A stretch of DNA of 64,000 nt from the NCBI GenBank assembly GCA_029532415.1, contig JAQOTA010000034.1:62001-126000 (forward strand). The letters are read 5' to 3'. The DNA is from Marasmius tenuissimus (Eukaryota; Basidiomycota; Agaricomycetes; Agaricales; Marasmiaceae). A program made the translations under genes and the position numbers. Position 1 is the first letter of the stretch. Every line of letters starts with the position of its first letter. Below are positions 11,966 to 24,396 of this stretch, piece by piece. The notes under the pieces are model-generated. The model did no database searches and had not been told where the DNA came from. It saw nothing but the letters and a program-made list of their open reading frames with translations.

Positions 11966-13324
11966 TCACTGCAACAGAACCCAAACAGCCATAATCAACC
12001 CAACCAGACAAAGCACATTCCCCACAACCTCCCTATCCATCGGTATCGGCGGTGGATGACTACTCTTCTTCGTCTTCGTCGTCGTTGTCATCTGCGAATG
12101 ATGCAACTCCCACGTCTGACTCTGTTCTGGGGACGACGGCGAACTCGTACTGTCGTCTTCCGAAGTAGAGGAGGCCGAGTCAGACTCCGGTGAGGTACTG
12201 CGTACGTTGATACTAGGAACAGGCACCGAGCCTCCCTCGTTCCTCGATATCGGTCGACTAGAAGCTACCGAAGGCGGTGGTGCGATCGGTTTCGACGCGG
12301 TGGTGGAGTTGGAAGGAGAAGGTAATGTGAGGATCCCTTGGTTGGGTGAGTTGCATGAGGGGCATTTGCCTTCTGATGAAGGGTGTTGAAGCCACTAGAA
12401 AAGGGAAAGGAGGACAGAGTCAGTTGATGTAATGCGGTGATAGACATGTGGAATGATATGTCGGATAAGGTAGACATCATACAGCAAATGCGAATAGAAC
12501 ACGAATAACGAAAGGAGAAATGGAAACGAAGCTAAATGGATAGATTGACGAATAGATGGATGGGGATAACCAGGCGCCTGGAAGTGCACTCGAACACAAG
12601 ACCCAGCAACCAAGACCCAGAGTGCGAAGCTTCGCTGGCAGTATATCGGGGAAGTGGGTGGGGCACACCGCGCAGAGAAGCGGGGGGGGGCAAAAATACA
12701 AAGCATAGAGTAACGTGGCAAGGAACGGGAAAACGGGAAGGAAAGGCACAGAGGCAGAGGCACTCACATCAACGATATGCTCCGTACAATACAACTTTCC
12801 ACAACACACCGTTCGTGCTGGGTTCACCGCGTTCTCACAGCTGCTCGTGGTAAGAGAAAGATCATCATCAGTTCACTATCCAATGCTCGACACTGTAAGC
12901 AGAAAGGAACTCACCAGATCCCACAATCCCTGTCAACACCCCTCGACCCATTCGTCAACGTATTCCTCCTTCTATGCTTCTCACTGAAAGACGACGAGCG
13001 CCATAGTCTTCCTCTGGGTTCCTCTCCAGTCGTCGTCGCTTGTAACTGCACAGGCAACGTCGCAACCGGATGCAACTGGGTAGCCAAATAGCTCTCATCC
13101 AGAGCGTTCGGACTCCGAATCCCACTGGGTGTCGTCCCACGGCTACTGGGCCTGCTCAGGATGAAGCCAGGGGTACGAGGCGTCTCAGCACCGAGGTTGA
13201 GTCCGTATTTGGTGTATTCCTGAGTCTGCGATTCGTTGTCGTTGTCGACGTCGTACCGGTCTGGGTAGAGCAACGAGAGAGAGACTTGTTGTTGAGAGGA
13301 GTTATTTCGACGGTGTCGAGCCAT
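11966..13324 (-). CDS. tail-anchored RING-finger protein (probable E3 ubiquitin ligase)
   Basis: Three exons (13324-12915, 12840-12768, 12394-11966) give a 303-residue protein with correct phases. The N-terminal ~130 residues are hydrophilic and Ser/Arg-rich. The RING lies at about residues 134-180: CGICCENAVNP, a CCGKLYCTEH core, then a final CPSC, encoded across all three exons. A long Ser/Thr/Asp-rich linker follows. The last 20 residues are a hydrophobic helix (VVGNVLCLVGLIMAVWVLL) with almost nothing after it, the layout of a tail-anchored membrane protein facing the cytosol. By family it should transfer ubiquitin from an E2 to membrane-associated substrates; substrate unknown. The start is set by the first ATG, about 80 bp below a TATA-like element. 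Confidence 0.85.
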
Positions 13325-13399
13325 TGTTATTGTTGTTGTCGTTGTTGTTCGTGTTCTTGTGAGGTGGAGTAATAGAGAATCAGCGTAACAAGGGAGGGG

Positions 13400-13411
13400 T
13401 TCATATATAAG
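13400..13411 (-). promoter_or_regulatory. TATA-like element of the RING gene
   Basis: On the minus strand the sequence reads cttatatatgaa, about 80 bp upstream of the ATG at 13324. Confidence 0.5.
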
Positions 13412-15084
13412 AGGGGCAATTTTTTTGAATTGATTCGGAGGAGCCGTGTCCCTCGTGACCCGAAATTGGCCCCGGGTGATCATTGTTACGATATTAGACA
13501 GAGAGTCGACGGACTTCGGGAGGAACATTCCGTTCCTTCATTAGACCCCAGGTTTGCTGTCCTGGGTCCTTTGCGTTCTATGCACGCTTCCCCAGGTTCC
13601 TTGTCGTATGGACATGAAAGCCTTCAACAGTCGACTGAAGAAACGAGAAGAAAAACACTAGTAACGCCATTGCCAGCGGCACGCAATCAACTCCGTCCGC
13701 AATAACCAATTATACTGCTCGTCGGCGCGGTCTGGAGTCGTTCTTACTCATGGGCTGGAACTCAACAAACGACGATTCTGGAATGACACAATCATCCACT
13801 CACAGCATTTTGCTATGACAGGCTCGGACTGGCCTCGATGCGTCGGGAGAACAACACAGAACAAGACGAGATGTGGCTTGTGGCTTCTAGGCTTCTCATC
13901 GATGGGACACGATAAAGGACTTTACATTTCACCGAGGTTTCGTTCGTCATCGTATGTTACAAGTCTCAGCTGAGCTTCTTGTTTTTCCCCCCAGACCTTC
14001 CTGCCTTCTTCCAACCCATCACAGATTGACAATCAACATCTCGAGAACATGACAATGACATTCCTCGAATCGGATTAGCAGCTGACGCGGGGTACTCAAT
14101 CTGATTCATCACCACACACATACATAGCTGGCACCTAATACTGCTAACAAAGCTCCTCAAAGCTCCCTCATAACGCACTAAACGACTCCTCCTCGCTCGA
14201 GATTCCAAGCCATCTGATGTCATACATCTCCCCTCCAATTCTGCTTCGCCAGCTGTAGATCTTTGTCTATTCCGACTCAATTCAAACGGGTAAAAAAAAT
14301 GAAATGTGGAAGCGAAGGGCCAAAGCTTCTGAATCTTCATCCCCAACATCTTGTTCTCCACTTCTGATTCATAACACCGACGTCATCGTACCCTTTCCCC
14401 TCCAAGTTCTAAACCTTCCCTCACAACGAATTCAGTGCTCAGTACTCAGTACTCAATCCCGACATGGAGCTCCTCCCCCATATACGAAACTGAAATAACC
14501 GACACGGAGCTCACCCGACCTGAGTAACGAGATGGAGACTCCGAGCTGACGAGCCCGTAGTGTAAGTACATATTGCTCATTGCTTAGATGATGACGAACA
14601 AACGGGACGTCGGTCAGCATAGAGTACGAGGTGGGGTATGTACTCCGGATTACGAGGAGTGGCCCCCGGGGGCTCTTACAAAACACGAACACGAACGCAC
14701 GTTCCGGGGCGATGGGGCGATGGAGACGGCTGGGGTATGGACGGTAGAGTTATGGATGAAGCTTGAAGCTGTAGTAGACGTCAGATGCTTCGAAGGCGGG
14801 TTACAGAATCCAAGGCTGCTAAGGATGGATGAACTTCCGGGTTCCGGGTGTGCAGGAACTATGGAACGACACTCAGTCAAGTCATATCGGTATCTCTCGT
14901 ATACATGCATACGTAGCGCATTGCGATGATAGGAATCTACGAAACAGACATGTTACTGTAAGTTGAACGCCATCAATCACTGACAGTGACTATGTACTTC
15001 CGTCCCCAGGAACCTTGAGGTTTGGTTTTTGGAACCCACTCGCATTGACAATGAACGAAGTAAAAAAAAATGACGGAGATCCGT
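13412..15084. other. intergenic, no supported gene
   Basis: Short ORFs on both strands (for example 13966-14361 minus and 14588-14929 plus) have no motif and no splice-supported partners. A palindromic GC block (gtggcccccgggggctc) lies at about 14660-14677. Confidence 0.45.
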
Positions 15085-15182
15085 TGTCTCGGGAGGGAGT
15101 CGAGCCCTCGGCTTCTCGGTTGTAGCAATGAGCAAAGAATCACGACCACAACGAGATGATTTAACCACTAATCGACCAAGAC
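15085..15182 (-). tRNA. tRNA-His (GTG), intron-containing, copy 2
   Basis: The acceptor stem GTCTTGG (5' at 15182) pairs with CCGAGAC ending at 15086. Mature parts match copies 3 and 4; the intron of about 26 nt differs in sequence. Anticodon loop after splicing is TTGTGGC. Confidence 0.8.
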
Positions 15183-15404
15183 GTTCTTTCCACTGTACAT
15201 CTCAGGCTCCAAGTTCAAGGTCAAAGCTGTCAATCTCGATCGTGGTGGTGTAAATTTAAATTTTGAGATCTCAGTTTCCTCAAAATATGGCTATTGCTAC
15301 AAAAACACTAGAGCTATGGATAGTAGTAAATAAATCAAGTTGTGCTCACCCAAAAGCTGAAATCAAGAGGGAAGCAATAAAAAAATTACATTGCCCATCT
15401 CACA
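15183..15404. other. spacer between tRNA-His copies 2 and 3
   Basis: AT-rich sequence with no gene. Confidence 0.5.
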
Positions 15405-15501
15405 TGTCTCGGGAGGGAGTCGAGCCCTCGGCTTCTCGGTTGTAGCGATCAACAGACATCTTTACCACAACGAGATGATTTGACCACTAATCGACCAAGA
15501 C
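15405..15501 (-). tRNA. tRNA-His (GTG), intron-containing, copy 3
   Basis: Same arms as copy 2 (acceptor GTCTTGG/CCGAGAC). The D loop carries a C instead of T (gattagtggtcaaatc). The intron is about 25 nt with an unrelated interior. Confidence 0.8.
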
Positions 15502-16251
15502 GTTCCTTCATTAGAAGAGTCAAAGCTGTATATCCTGGTACTCCAGAGAGGTAGGTACAAGCATCTTTTGAGCAACTATCACCGCCTAGTTCTGGCAATG
15601 CCATCGACAATTGACTTGAACGGACGTAGAGATGGAATGGTGCGGGACCGAAGGGTGGGGCGACAGCCTACAGGTTCGAACTTGGAACCTCCGTATGATT
15701 CCCAACACCGGGGCGCTGGCGTACATATAAGTAAAGGATAGACAAATGGGTCGTAGGCATGGATCAATTTGAGGCAAGTACTGACCGACCGACGCCTAGG
15801 ACCAGTAGAAGAAGGCTGATTGAGAGGCGGAAGAGCTTGTCATTCCTTGGAACAACTTCACTTGTATCAACACATGATATAGATCTATAGGTGTGAGTTG
15901 CCAAGTTGGCGCAAGGTCTTTTTGCACTACGTCCATGATACTACCCGTTATCAACCTCGTGCAAAAGAGTCGAGGTGAATCAACTCGAATCACCAATCAA
16001 TCCAAAGTGGCCACCTATTCATGACGACGTCAAAGCAGACGAATCCCAGTTGTTGCTGAAATTGTGGCATGCTCGTCGCTCAGTTAGTGAAAAATTATCA
16101 GAAACCGCCGTGTCCTCATACTTACTTTAGATTGTTGTCCACAAAAGGGGGAGAAATATCTCGTCCCAGTTCGTTTGCTCGTCCAGTAAGTCAAAAGATA
16201 ATACCTGAGAAGAAAACAAAAAATTAGAGTAGACAAAGTGCTGCCAGTACA
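15502..16251. other. intergenic between tRNA genes
   Basis: Two short minus-strand frames (15796-15996 and 15586-15777) could be exons of an unrecognised gene, but no domain or reliable start is visible. Confidence 0.35.
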
Positions 16252-16355
16252 TGTCTCGGGAGGGAGTCGAGCCCTCGGCTTCTCGGTTGTATGTAAGACC
16301 AGCAGATTGCAAACACCACCACAACGAGATGATTTAACCACTAATCGACCAAGAC
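16252..16355 (-). tRNA. tRNA-His (GTG), intron-containing, copy 4
   Basis: Mature arms match copy 2. This copy has the longest intron (about 32 nt). The acceptor stem closes fully (GTCTTGG/CCGAGAC). Confidence 0.8.
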
Positions 16356-17225
16356 GTTCTCAGCACAAGTTAGTCTCGGTTCCAAACCCAATCGAATATT
16401 TGTAGGCGTGAGCTTCAAAAATCATCGTTGGACGCGTGGACCCGAACTGAAAGGCTTCTTCATGTCGGACGCTAGATACACTCCCAGCATCGAAGCTCAA
16501 GTCGAAACTCGTAGAGCAATTTATGACTAGTGATGAGAGGTTTGTAGGGGGTTCGAACATACGGACGGTGGTTATTCATGAATGTCGGTATACTAGAGCC
16601 CGGGACTTGCGTGATTTTGGTCCATTGGTACCGCAATGGAACGGCTGCAAGTTTATAAAACCATTTCGATTGTTAGCATCATGTTCCTCTGTCTCTTGAG
16701 CTTCAAGTTCTTCAACCGAAGAAGAGTTCCGTAACGTCTGCGCAGAGAAAACCCCGCGCTTCGGTGACTACTGTATCGGCAGACTCGCCACTCGTACGGG
16801 TGGTTCACCCGTTTAATTACTCTCTTCTCTCAGTGGGAGATGCACGTTCCTGATCGCTATTTAATACGACCTGATAAATGATCATCGGATCCGACTCGTA
16901 TATGAACGAACGTTGTGTGATGACGTGTGAGGGAGGTGCCTTAGTAGTACTACTCATTTGTGGAAGCTCCTCCGCGTGCTTCAATACAGTTCAATACTTG
17001 GGTATCCAAGACACTTTCGGTCATCTTTCAACGGCTTTTGGGTGATATCGTACATTCTTTAATGATTTATGACTTCTTCTTCCAGACCTTTGAATTCCTT
17101 TACAGGTTAACATCGCGTAAAGGACACCGATATGAGTATGCAAGAAGTGCGTAGATGTGAATATCGCACTTACCTTTACCCGGTGGTTCTTACTTCCAAT
17201 TGCATCCCGCAACATCCAAACCGCT
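16356..17225. other. intergenic downstream of MACPF gene
   Basis: No supported gene. Short frames at 16360-16560 (minus) and 16960-17154 (plus) lack motifs. Confidence 0.5.
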
Positions 17226-19066
17226 CTATCGTCGTTTCTTGGCCTCCCCTCCATCCTTGTTCAGGTACTGCTCGAGAACACTATCCCACGCACTAACTCC
17301 AGAGTTCGGCTTGGGCGCAGGAACGCTTCGGAAACTCTCAGGCGTTGAGCTCACGGGAGCCTGATAGAACCACTTCGTATTCCAGACGTTCTCTGTGATA
17401 TCTTTGTTCTCGTACGATTCCTGCAGAAGCTTCATTAGGGTGGACCACTAGAGGAGCGAGTAACGAACCGATTCTATGAGGACCAAAGCTTTGCCCTGAC
17501 GAGGGGCACCACCATCGGAGCCGTGGGAGATGTAAAAGTCGATTGGATAGCCGTCGTTCACGACGTAGAACCTGTACAAAAAGGAAGAGGTCAGTCATCC
17601 CGAACAACAAAAATGGGGACATGGAAAACGTACATAACGGTCTCTCTGTGATATTGGTGACTGTATTCTTTTCCCCACGTTAACTTCGTCTGGTTCCAAA
17701 CCGTCATCGGTGGTACAGTTTCGCCTTTGATCACAATCGCACTCGGGGTGAGCAAACCGAACTCCGCCCTGGTATACGGCAACGCACGAGGAGAGGGGGG
17801 GAGGATGGTCAGAAAGCGCCACAATCAATCACATCGAGACGCCGCGTACCAATCAGATTCGATAGTGAGCGTGACCCGTGTCTTGTAAATCTTTGGGTTG
17901 TTCACGATAAAGTTGAACGCCTCTTCAATCTTCGGAGCGGCATTGACAACGTCTTCATCCTCGGCGTTTCTCATCAACGACCACAGCTCGTCCACGACAA
18001 AGCTCAGAAGTGCGGGACTCTGCTGGGATGTGCTGGCCCACGCTTGGAAGTTGGGCCAGGTGGGTGCCATTGCGAGGGGCTGGGCTTTATTCCTATCTCC
18101 TCCGAATACGGACTCGATCCTTTGTTTGAGGTTCAGGTATGCTTGGTATTGAGCCGAACCGCGGACGCCAGGATCGTACTCTCCGCTAGTCGGGATACCG
18201 TTGTAGTCGGCTCTGACGTTCCCGGCCCACTTCGAGTTAACGGAGGGGTCTGTGGTCGGAGCCCAAAGATGCTATGAAGATAACGACAAGTCTGTGAGGG
18301 AACTTATCGTAGCGAAATGGAGCACTTACGAGCTGATAATGAGCCCCATAGACAACCTTGGTAACAACGTGCGTTCCAAATCGCTCAAAAAAACTCTTGT
18401 ACTTGCCAAGGATATCTTGGTTCTGACCATCAAATGCAGCTGGCAATCCTTCGAGTCCCTTCTTGATAGAACGCTCGTTGAGTAGACCGGCGTAGTCCCT
18501 CAACGTCGCAAGGTACTTGGATTTTGCGAAGGAATAATACGCGTACTGAAGGTTTCGTCGGTGATGCTTCTCCGTCGCAAGTTCGACAGAGGGATCTCCG
18601 GTGACTGACATGAAACGTGTAGCTAGAGTTGAATCGTTGCGGAACGAGATAGCTGCTTCGTTTCCTGTGGAGTAGTGGACGAAGCCGTTGGTGACGTTCT
18701 GGTCGTTTAGGACACTGATGCTCTTAGGAATGTTGTATGTTGTTCCGTCTAACATTGAGCCAGTTTAATGCGTATTCCGCAGAGCGTGATGCTATTTCAC
18801 TTACCGACATCAACTGGTCGGGTATCGTACACATCGAAGTTGATGATACGACGGGAAGTTTGAACGGCAGCTCTTGCCTAGATGATCCAGATACTGGGGA
18901 TATAGATCGAATTGGAAGGAGAAAGGAGAAAAGCCTCACAGATTTCGTATCTAAGGGTGTAGTACCAATCTGAAAAGACATTGAGCACAGATATCGGCTA
19001 AGAAATCATTTTACCCACCATGTTCATGCTGTACCCAAGCATATCCGTTGCTGAAAAGTCTGCCAT
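17226..19066 (-). CDS. MACPF (perforin-like) domain protein
   Basis: Eight exons joined in phase encode about 480 residues, from ATG at 19064-19066 to a stop at 17226. The MACPF signature appears in exon 4 (KYKSFFERFGTHVVTK, about residue 170-185), the Y-x(n)-F-x-x-FGTH pattern of membrane attack complex/perforin proteins. No signal peptide or membrane segment is seen, so a cytosolic form or unconventional release is likely. Family members form oligomeric pores, but fungal homologues vary and lysis cannot be concluded from sequence. The C-terminal part (FYVVNDGYPIDFYISHGSDGG and on) is shared with the downstream pseudogene at 19986-21468. The C-terminus is basic (KKRR). A TATA-like element lies about 50 bp upstream of the start. 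Confidence 0.85.
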
Positions 19067-19112
19067 AGTCGCGGGAGGTGATAAAACGTGCGAAGGGGGT
19101 TATCGTCGAGCT

Positions 19113-19124
19113 TGGTTTATAAAG
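19113..19124 (-). promoter_or_regulatory. TATA-like element of the MACPF gene
   Basis: Minus strand reads ctttataaacca, about 50 bp upstream of the ATG. Confidence 0.5.
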
Positions 19125-19985
19125 GATCAGATTGTGTACTTTTTGACGTCTTCTAGTTCGCGAGATCCATCTAAACCCCGAGTTATTCACCTTTGAGTGA
19201 ACATTGACGGGTTCATTCCTGGATGGAGTTTTTGAGGAGAATAAGGCATACCTTCATGACCGTTAACCCACGAAGCGGCGTTCATATGACGGCCACGATG
19301 CTTCTGAGATTGTGACTGGCGTGCGACTATCGTTCAGGAAGTCTGACAGACTGATGCCCCCATCTACCCCACCATATCAAGCGAACCGAACGGAAGGTCT
19401 GGAAGAAATTGGTGATTCGAGCCAACTCTAGTTGGTCATGGTGGTGGGAAGAAAAGGGTACAACAGTTCGGATGTCGTTCGGCTTAGGCGGATATGCGCA
19501 TCCAGACTCGGAAATCCTGAATTCCGGGGGATGACATGGTCAATGGAAGACTCGAGAGGAATACAACCATCATTAAGGTCGGTAACCTTAATCTCCTCCG
19601 AGGGCACAAACGTTGACTGACGTTCCCCTGCCCTGAGCATCATGGGTCTTCAATGAGTCGGCGATTGGGCAATCGGTTTGAAGCTTCGAGAATCCTAGAT
19701 TTCCAGTCAAGTTTTTCCAAGCCTTCATGACGGGAAAGGGTCATCTCATCTAGGTGTTAACTTTTTCATTCTCAACACTCACATCTTAATAACCCAGTAT
19801 CATCAATGTAGCCCTGCGCTCAAATTGAAACCATTGTACAAGTCACAGTGAAGATCTTCGGTTCTCAATTTGGGAATACAATTTCGGAAGTCCGGATATT
19901 GATCGGATATCACTTTCGCACCGGAACCCGACAAAACTTGACAAGTCTCGTGGTATCGTTCTCATAGGATATCAAGCGAAGAGCG
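19125..19985. other. intergenic between the two MACPF loci
   Basis: No gene recognised; only short unsupported ORFs. Confidence 0.5.
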
Positions 19986-21468
19986 TCAACTTATATCGAG
20001 CCAGCAGTATAGCACGACAGACCTCACCCCATCAATCAGAACAACAACAATACCTGTGTCACGACAAAGAGTAAAGGCGATCGGAGTTCCGTCGTTGACG
20101 ATGTAGAAACTGGAGCAGGTAAATGAGAAACCAAATTCCAAGGGTAGCAGAGACAACAAACTCACGCTGCCAAAAGTTCTTTCTGAGCTTCACCGGATTG
20201 ACCAAAGCGGATCTTAGTCTCGCTGAGTCCGATGACCTTCTGAGTTCTGGGATCGTAGGCTGGGAGGGAACCCCCTACCCCCGCAATCGATCCAGGGGTC
20301 GACAACCCAAACTCCGCAACCCTGGAACGAGATTTTAGTACAATCAGAGTGGCAACAGCACGTCGGTTCTTCTCATTATCCGCGATGATGGCCTTGAAAG
20401 CAGCCTCGACGTTACCGGCCGCGTTCTGAACTTTCTTGTCCTCAGAATCGCGAAACAGCGACCAAAGTGGAAGTACCCCGACTGATGTCAGAGCAGGTGA
20501 AGGCTGGGAAATGCTGGACGTCCACTTCTCGAATTCGGCCCCAATCAAAGTTTCCTTGAGCGATGGAATCGGCCAATGACTCATCCCCGCCAGTGAGGTT
20601 ACACAGGGTCTGTGCAATGGTGCGGGAGATTTGGAATTGGGGCTCGTCGATAGCGCTGAAATCAAAGTCACCGCGGTCGTTCAAGCCACGAAGATGGGCC
20701 ATCATGTCTCTCTTCCAGCTGCCATTGACGTCGTGGTATTCGTTGGATGCTCAGGTGGTCCAACGAAGGGTTTTTAGACGGAGATGAACAATGTGGGGTA
20801 TAAGATGCTCACAATACTGCATTGAACGTGTTCCAAAGTGGTACCATCGAATACATGAGTCCCCAGCTCGGTGAAAAATGCTTTATACGCAGCGACAGCG
20901 GGGGATCCTTAGGAGAGAATGGCTCAGGCAATTTGGCAATTTGCTTCCAGAGCAGGCTGTTATCTATGAGTTTGATATACTCTCGCGAGGACGCGGTGTA
21001 TACGTCGATGCTAGAGTCGAGGAAGTTAAACTGGTATTCATTGGGAAGGGAGCTCCTCAGTGGGTACGAAGAGATATCCGTGATCATAGGGAGAATGGAA
21101 GTGTCGCTTTGGAATGCACTCAAGGCAGCCCCTTCTGAATTGAAAGTCTTCTCAACATTTTGAAGGCCACTGTGGGCTTCACTAGCCAAAACAGCGCGTG
21201 GAAGAGTGTATTCCTGGCCATCTGAACGGATGTAGGCCCCACAGCAGCGATAGTAACCCTGTTAGTTTTCTTGTCGTTCTGAAAGGCAACAAGACGGGGG
21301 GTGGCGATCCATTTTTCGACCTGAAGACGGTCTGTCAGGTTGGTCATCAAGTGACAGCCAGGTGCTCACCTGTTCAATGCTGAACGGTGTGAGCGAAGTC
21401 GTGTCGACACCGCGTGCTAGCCAGTCCAGGACTGCGAGCTGGACTCGACGGTCGGAGTTCGTATGCAT
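19986..21468 (-). pseudogene. MACPF-domain gene copy with frameshifts
   Basis: Paralogue of the MACPF gene at 17226-19066, same strand and same exon order. The start at 21468 (MHTNSDRRVQLAVLDW) continues through an in-phase intron into VEKWIATPRLVAFQNDKK. The frame then breaks: the exon with GQEYTLPRAVLASEAHSG cannot be joined in phase; a C-run near 20909 shifts the frame just before the MACPF-like motif (YKAFFTELGTHVF); and a G-run near 20546 shifts it again before EFEKWTSS. The C-terminal FYIVNDGTPIAF segment is recognisable at about 20100-20050. Either a decaying duplicate or an active gene with homopolymer sequencing errors; all but one break lies in a mononucleotide run. Confidence 0.75.
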
Positions 21469-24350
21469 AGTGAGTCTCGGGTGATGGGTGATTGCGTAGC
21501 TGGTTTAATGGGGTAGGGGACTATGAATGAGAATTATGGGATTCTAGTCTGGTTCTTTTCACTTTGGTACCAGTGTGGAGATCGGCACACGCCCATGAAT
21601 GTCAAATTGGCACATCGTCTCGTCTGGACTGAAAGGCTGTTTGGTCCCCACGTCCACGACCGCACAATTCGGACACGAGAGAAGGCAATTCAACGAACGT
21701 CTGTTGAGCGACGGAGTCGTAAATGAAGTTAAATGCGAGTGAAAGTGGTACTTGTCTGTTAGACCGACTCAAAGAAGAGATTCCCCGCATGGAAGGACAA
21801 AGGAAAGTACTAGTCGTTAGGATGCTATGGGTGGCGCACCGGAAGTCAGTTTTCGGAGAATGATGGCAAACTCGGGAAACATACATGCTGTATGTCTGAC
21901 CGTCGTATGGAGGCTTCTCGGCTCTTCTTCTATGTAAGGCCACAATGTGGAAGTGGGTCGCGCGTGTATGACTCCTTTGGTCGGTGAGGTCAATTCTGCA
22001 TCATACATTGGAGAAGATACACATCCGAGCTGTCTGTGAAAGTTCCAAGTCGAGATTCTCACCCCGTGCTGAGAGAAAAGGTTCTCAAACCATAGCTGAA
22101 ACCGAAGTCCTTCGAAAATACTCGTTGAACTTTGCAAGTTTTGCCAAAAGCCTGTCAAGCCGCAGGTCGGAGGCACGTATTTGTCGAGGTCCCGGAAGCC
22201 GCGTACCTAGAACGACACCTTGGAAGACTACTTGCGTGAGAACGGGCACTACGAAGCCAAACCCCTGGTAGAGGCTTGATAGGGACGAAGGAATAAAGGA
22301 TTGCTGAGAAGTTAAGGATGATGAGTGCCCTGGCAAATTCGTGTATGTATGCCCAAGTATATGCCCAATGTTTTGCGAGCATCGCGTCAGTTCTCACCAA
22401 ATTGCAATCGCCAAGTCGGTTGGATAGAAGCAGTCTTGAGCAATCGAGGTGTGCATGTGTCTTTGAGCCAACAAGCCAACAAGAAGCAGAAAATTCGAGA
22501 GTACGCCGTGGCGGTCCCGACCTTTGAGGGTGTGCTCCAGCCTCCGGATGAGCAGGCAGACTCGTAGAAGCGGGGGAGAAGTTGAACGAGGCTTGTAAGT
22601 AGTAATTGTGAAGTAGCAAATCAATTGAATTTTGGCACCCGTTGGTGAGGCAGAGTCCAAACAGAGTCCTCAGGCCTCAGTCTTTACTGAGTAGGCGTTA
22701 CGGTAAGTCCTTGTGGGAGAAAAAAGGGAAGAGAGCTCGTGCGAAATGTATGTAGTCTAGGCCGGGCCCCGGGCCCCCGCCAATTGAATAGCTCGCTCGA
22801 CGCTCAGGCCCGTCACTCGTGCGCGTGACCCCGACTACGCCCATGTCGTCACCGATTTTCTGCTCACTCATCCCGATTCCTCTCTCATCCCATTGCCACA
22901 ACTCAGAACGATGCATCGACAAATTGCGAAGTGGTGTACGAGATTACCAGTCGAATTTCACTCTGTCTATTACTCAAAAACTTGGCTTTTGGCTGGTGTC
23001 TCCGATGGCTTGCTAAAGAACGTTGACTGAGCTAGACGTGCGGCAACATGAAATAAGCAGAACTCGTATGTCGACTCAATCTTCCTGACCCTCCCAAATC
23101 TCATTCGATTTCTCGTCCAATTTTTTCTCAGCGAATCCTGGGAGCCCTCTCTCAATACTCCTGAGAATATGAATGATACGCCGCAGCGCGCAAGGTCGAA
23201 CGAACGTGAGCTGTTGAGGCGAAGTGGTTGGTGGGAGTGGGGAGAACCGAAGAAAGCGGTAGAAGAGTCGAAAACGAGGCATCATGGTCGCACAAGAAAC
23301 GAGGTATTCAGCAGCAGATTTGTTGAACGGGCTTCGTAGACGAGCGGACAACAAATGAGTACGTATCATTGGCTGGACGTACCATCGTGTTTGCTCATTT
23401 CGACGACACGTAGAAAAAAGACCGGACAAGAGGCAAATGGTGCAGATAATATATCGCGAGACGTAGACGACCAGTTTGGCCTCTCGATAGTTACGATCTT
23501 TCGACATCGACGGAGCTCACTGCTCTCCAGCTGCCACTTCAGAGGCTCGCCAAGAAGGTTCGGCTGCGTTGCTCCGGGATCCATCATGATATCCATTCCT
23601 TGAATTGTGGACCACCAGCCTGGTCGCGTTCTCCTTCTTTACCACAAGGCCAAGCTTCAACCTCTACGTACTTCCATCACTTCCTGGTCACACCGTAAAT
23701 ACCAGTCGTCTCTGGAACGTGGTCCAGAGGTTATCTAGCGGCATGCCATACAAAAGAGAGGAATGAAATTCGCGAATCTTTTAGATCTTGGCCTCGGGTT
23801 CGACGTGAGACAGCGTTCGCATTTGACGTTGGGGAGAAGATTGAATAGACGGCAAGCCCTTGATGATTCCCCGAAAGTGGAGCGTTTCGGTAGTCGAGTC
23901 ATAGCCGGTGTCTATATATGCCTGCGCGCCGGGTTGGGAATTTATCCATACGAGTTACGACGGAAACTTGCGGTTTTGCGGCGTACAATTTAGGTTGGAA
24001 TTGGGTTTGAGCTGTGGAACATCGTTGCTGTCACAACCTCCCGTTGGTGGGAAGAGACTGTCACTGGGATTGTTTAATCTTACGAACACTCAATACTTAT
24101 GCCTCTCACTATCTCCGTTAGACAGATTGATTAAAACGGCAACGAAAGACCTTAAAGGCAAGTGGAAGGAGGAGGGCAGTTTTTGTGACCTCCGCTTTGA
24201 CCGACCTTACGCCTCCGCAAGTAACTGAATGGTAAGTGTACCCCTTTTTAGACCCCGCAGTATACAGGCTGATACAGGGAGGATTTTTAGAACGTTTGAC
24301 AGCAGGCCGGACAGTCTCATTTCGATCAAAAAAGGTTGATCGTTCCAGTC
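21469..24350. other. unassigned region with possible minus-strand exons
   Basis: Two stretches look partly coding but could not be named. On the minus strand, 22660-21817 contains frames such as GFVVPVLTQVVFQGVVLGTR and, in another frame, TLWPYIEEEPRSLHTT. Also minus, 23600-22970 contains ERGLPGFAEKKLDEKSNE. No consistent start or exon chain was found. A GC palindrome-like stretch (gccgggccccgggccccc) lies at about 22760-22778. Plus-strand frames at 23763-24228 are unrecognised. Confidence 0.3.
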
Positions 24351-24358
24351 ATATATAC
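24350..24358 (+). promoter_or_regulatory. TATA-like element of DUF6534-type gene 1
   Basis: catatatac lies about 40 bp upstream of the ATG at 24397. Confidence 0.45.
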
Positions 24359-24396
24359 CCAGTTACCTTTCTTTCTCTGAACTCTCCGACAACACG

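Noticed and set aside
15660..15690. Box B-like ggttcgaac motif
   Set aside because: No box A or cloverleaf could be placed around it.
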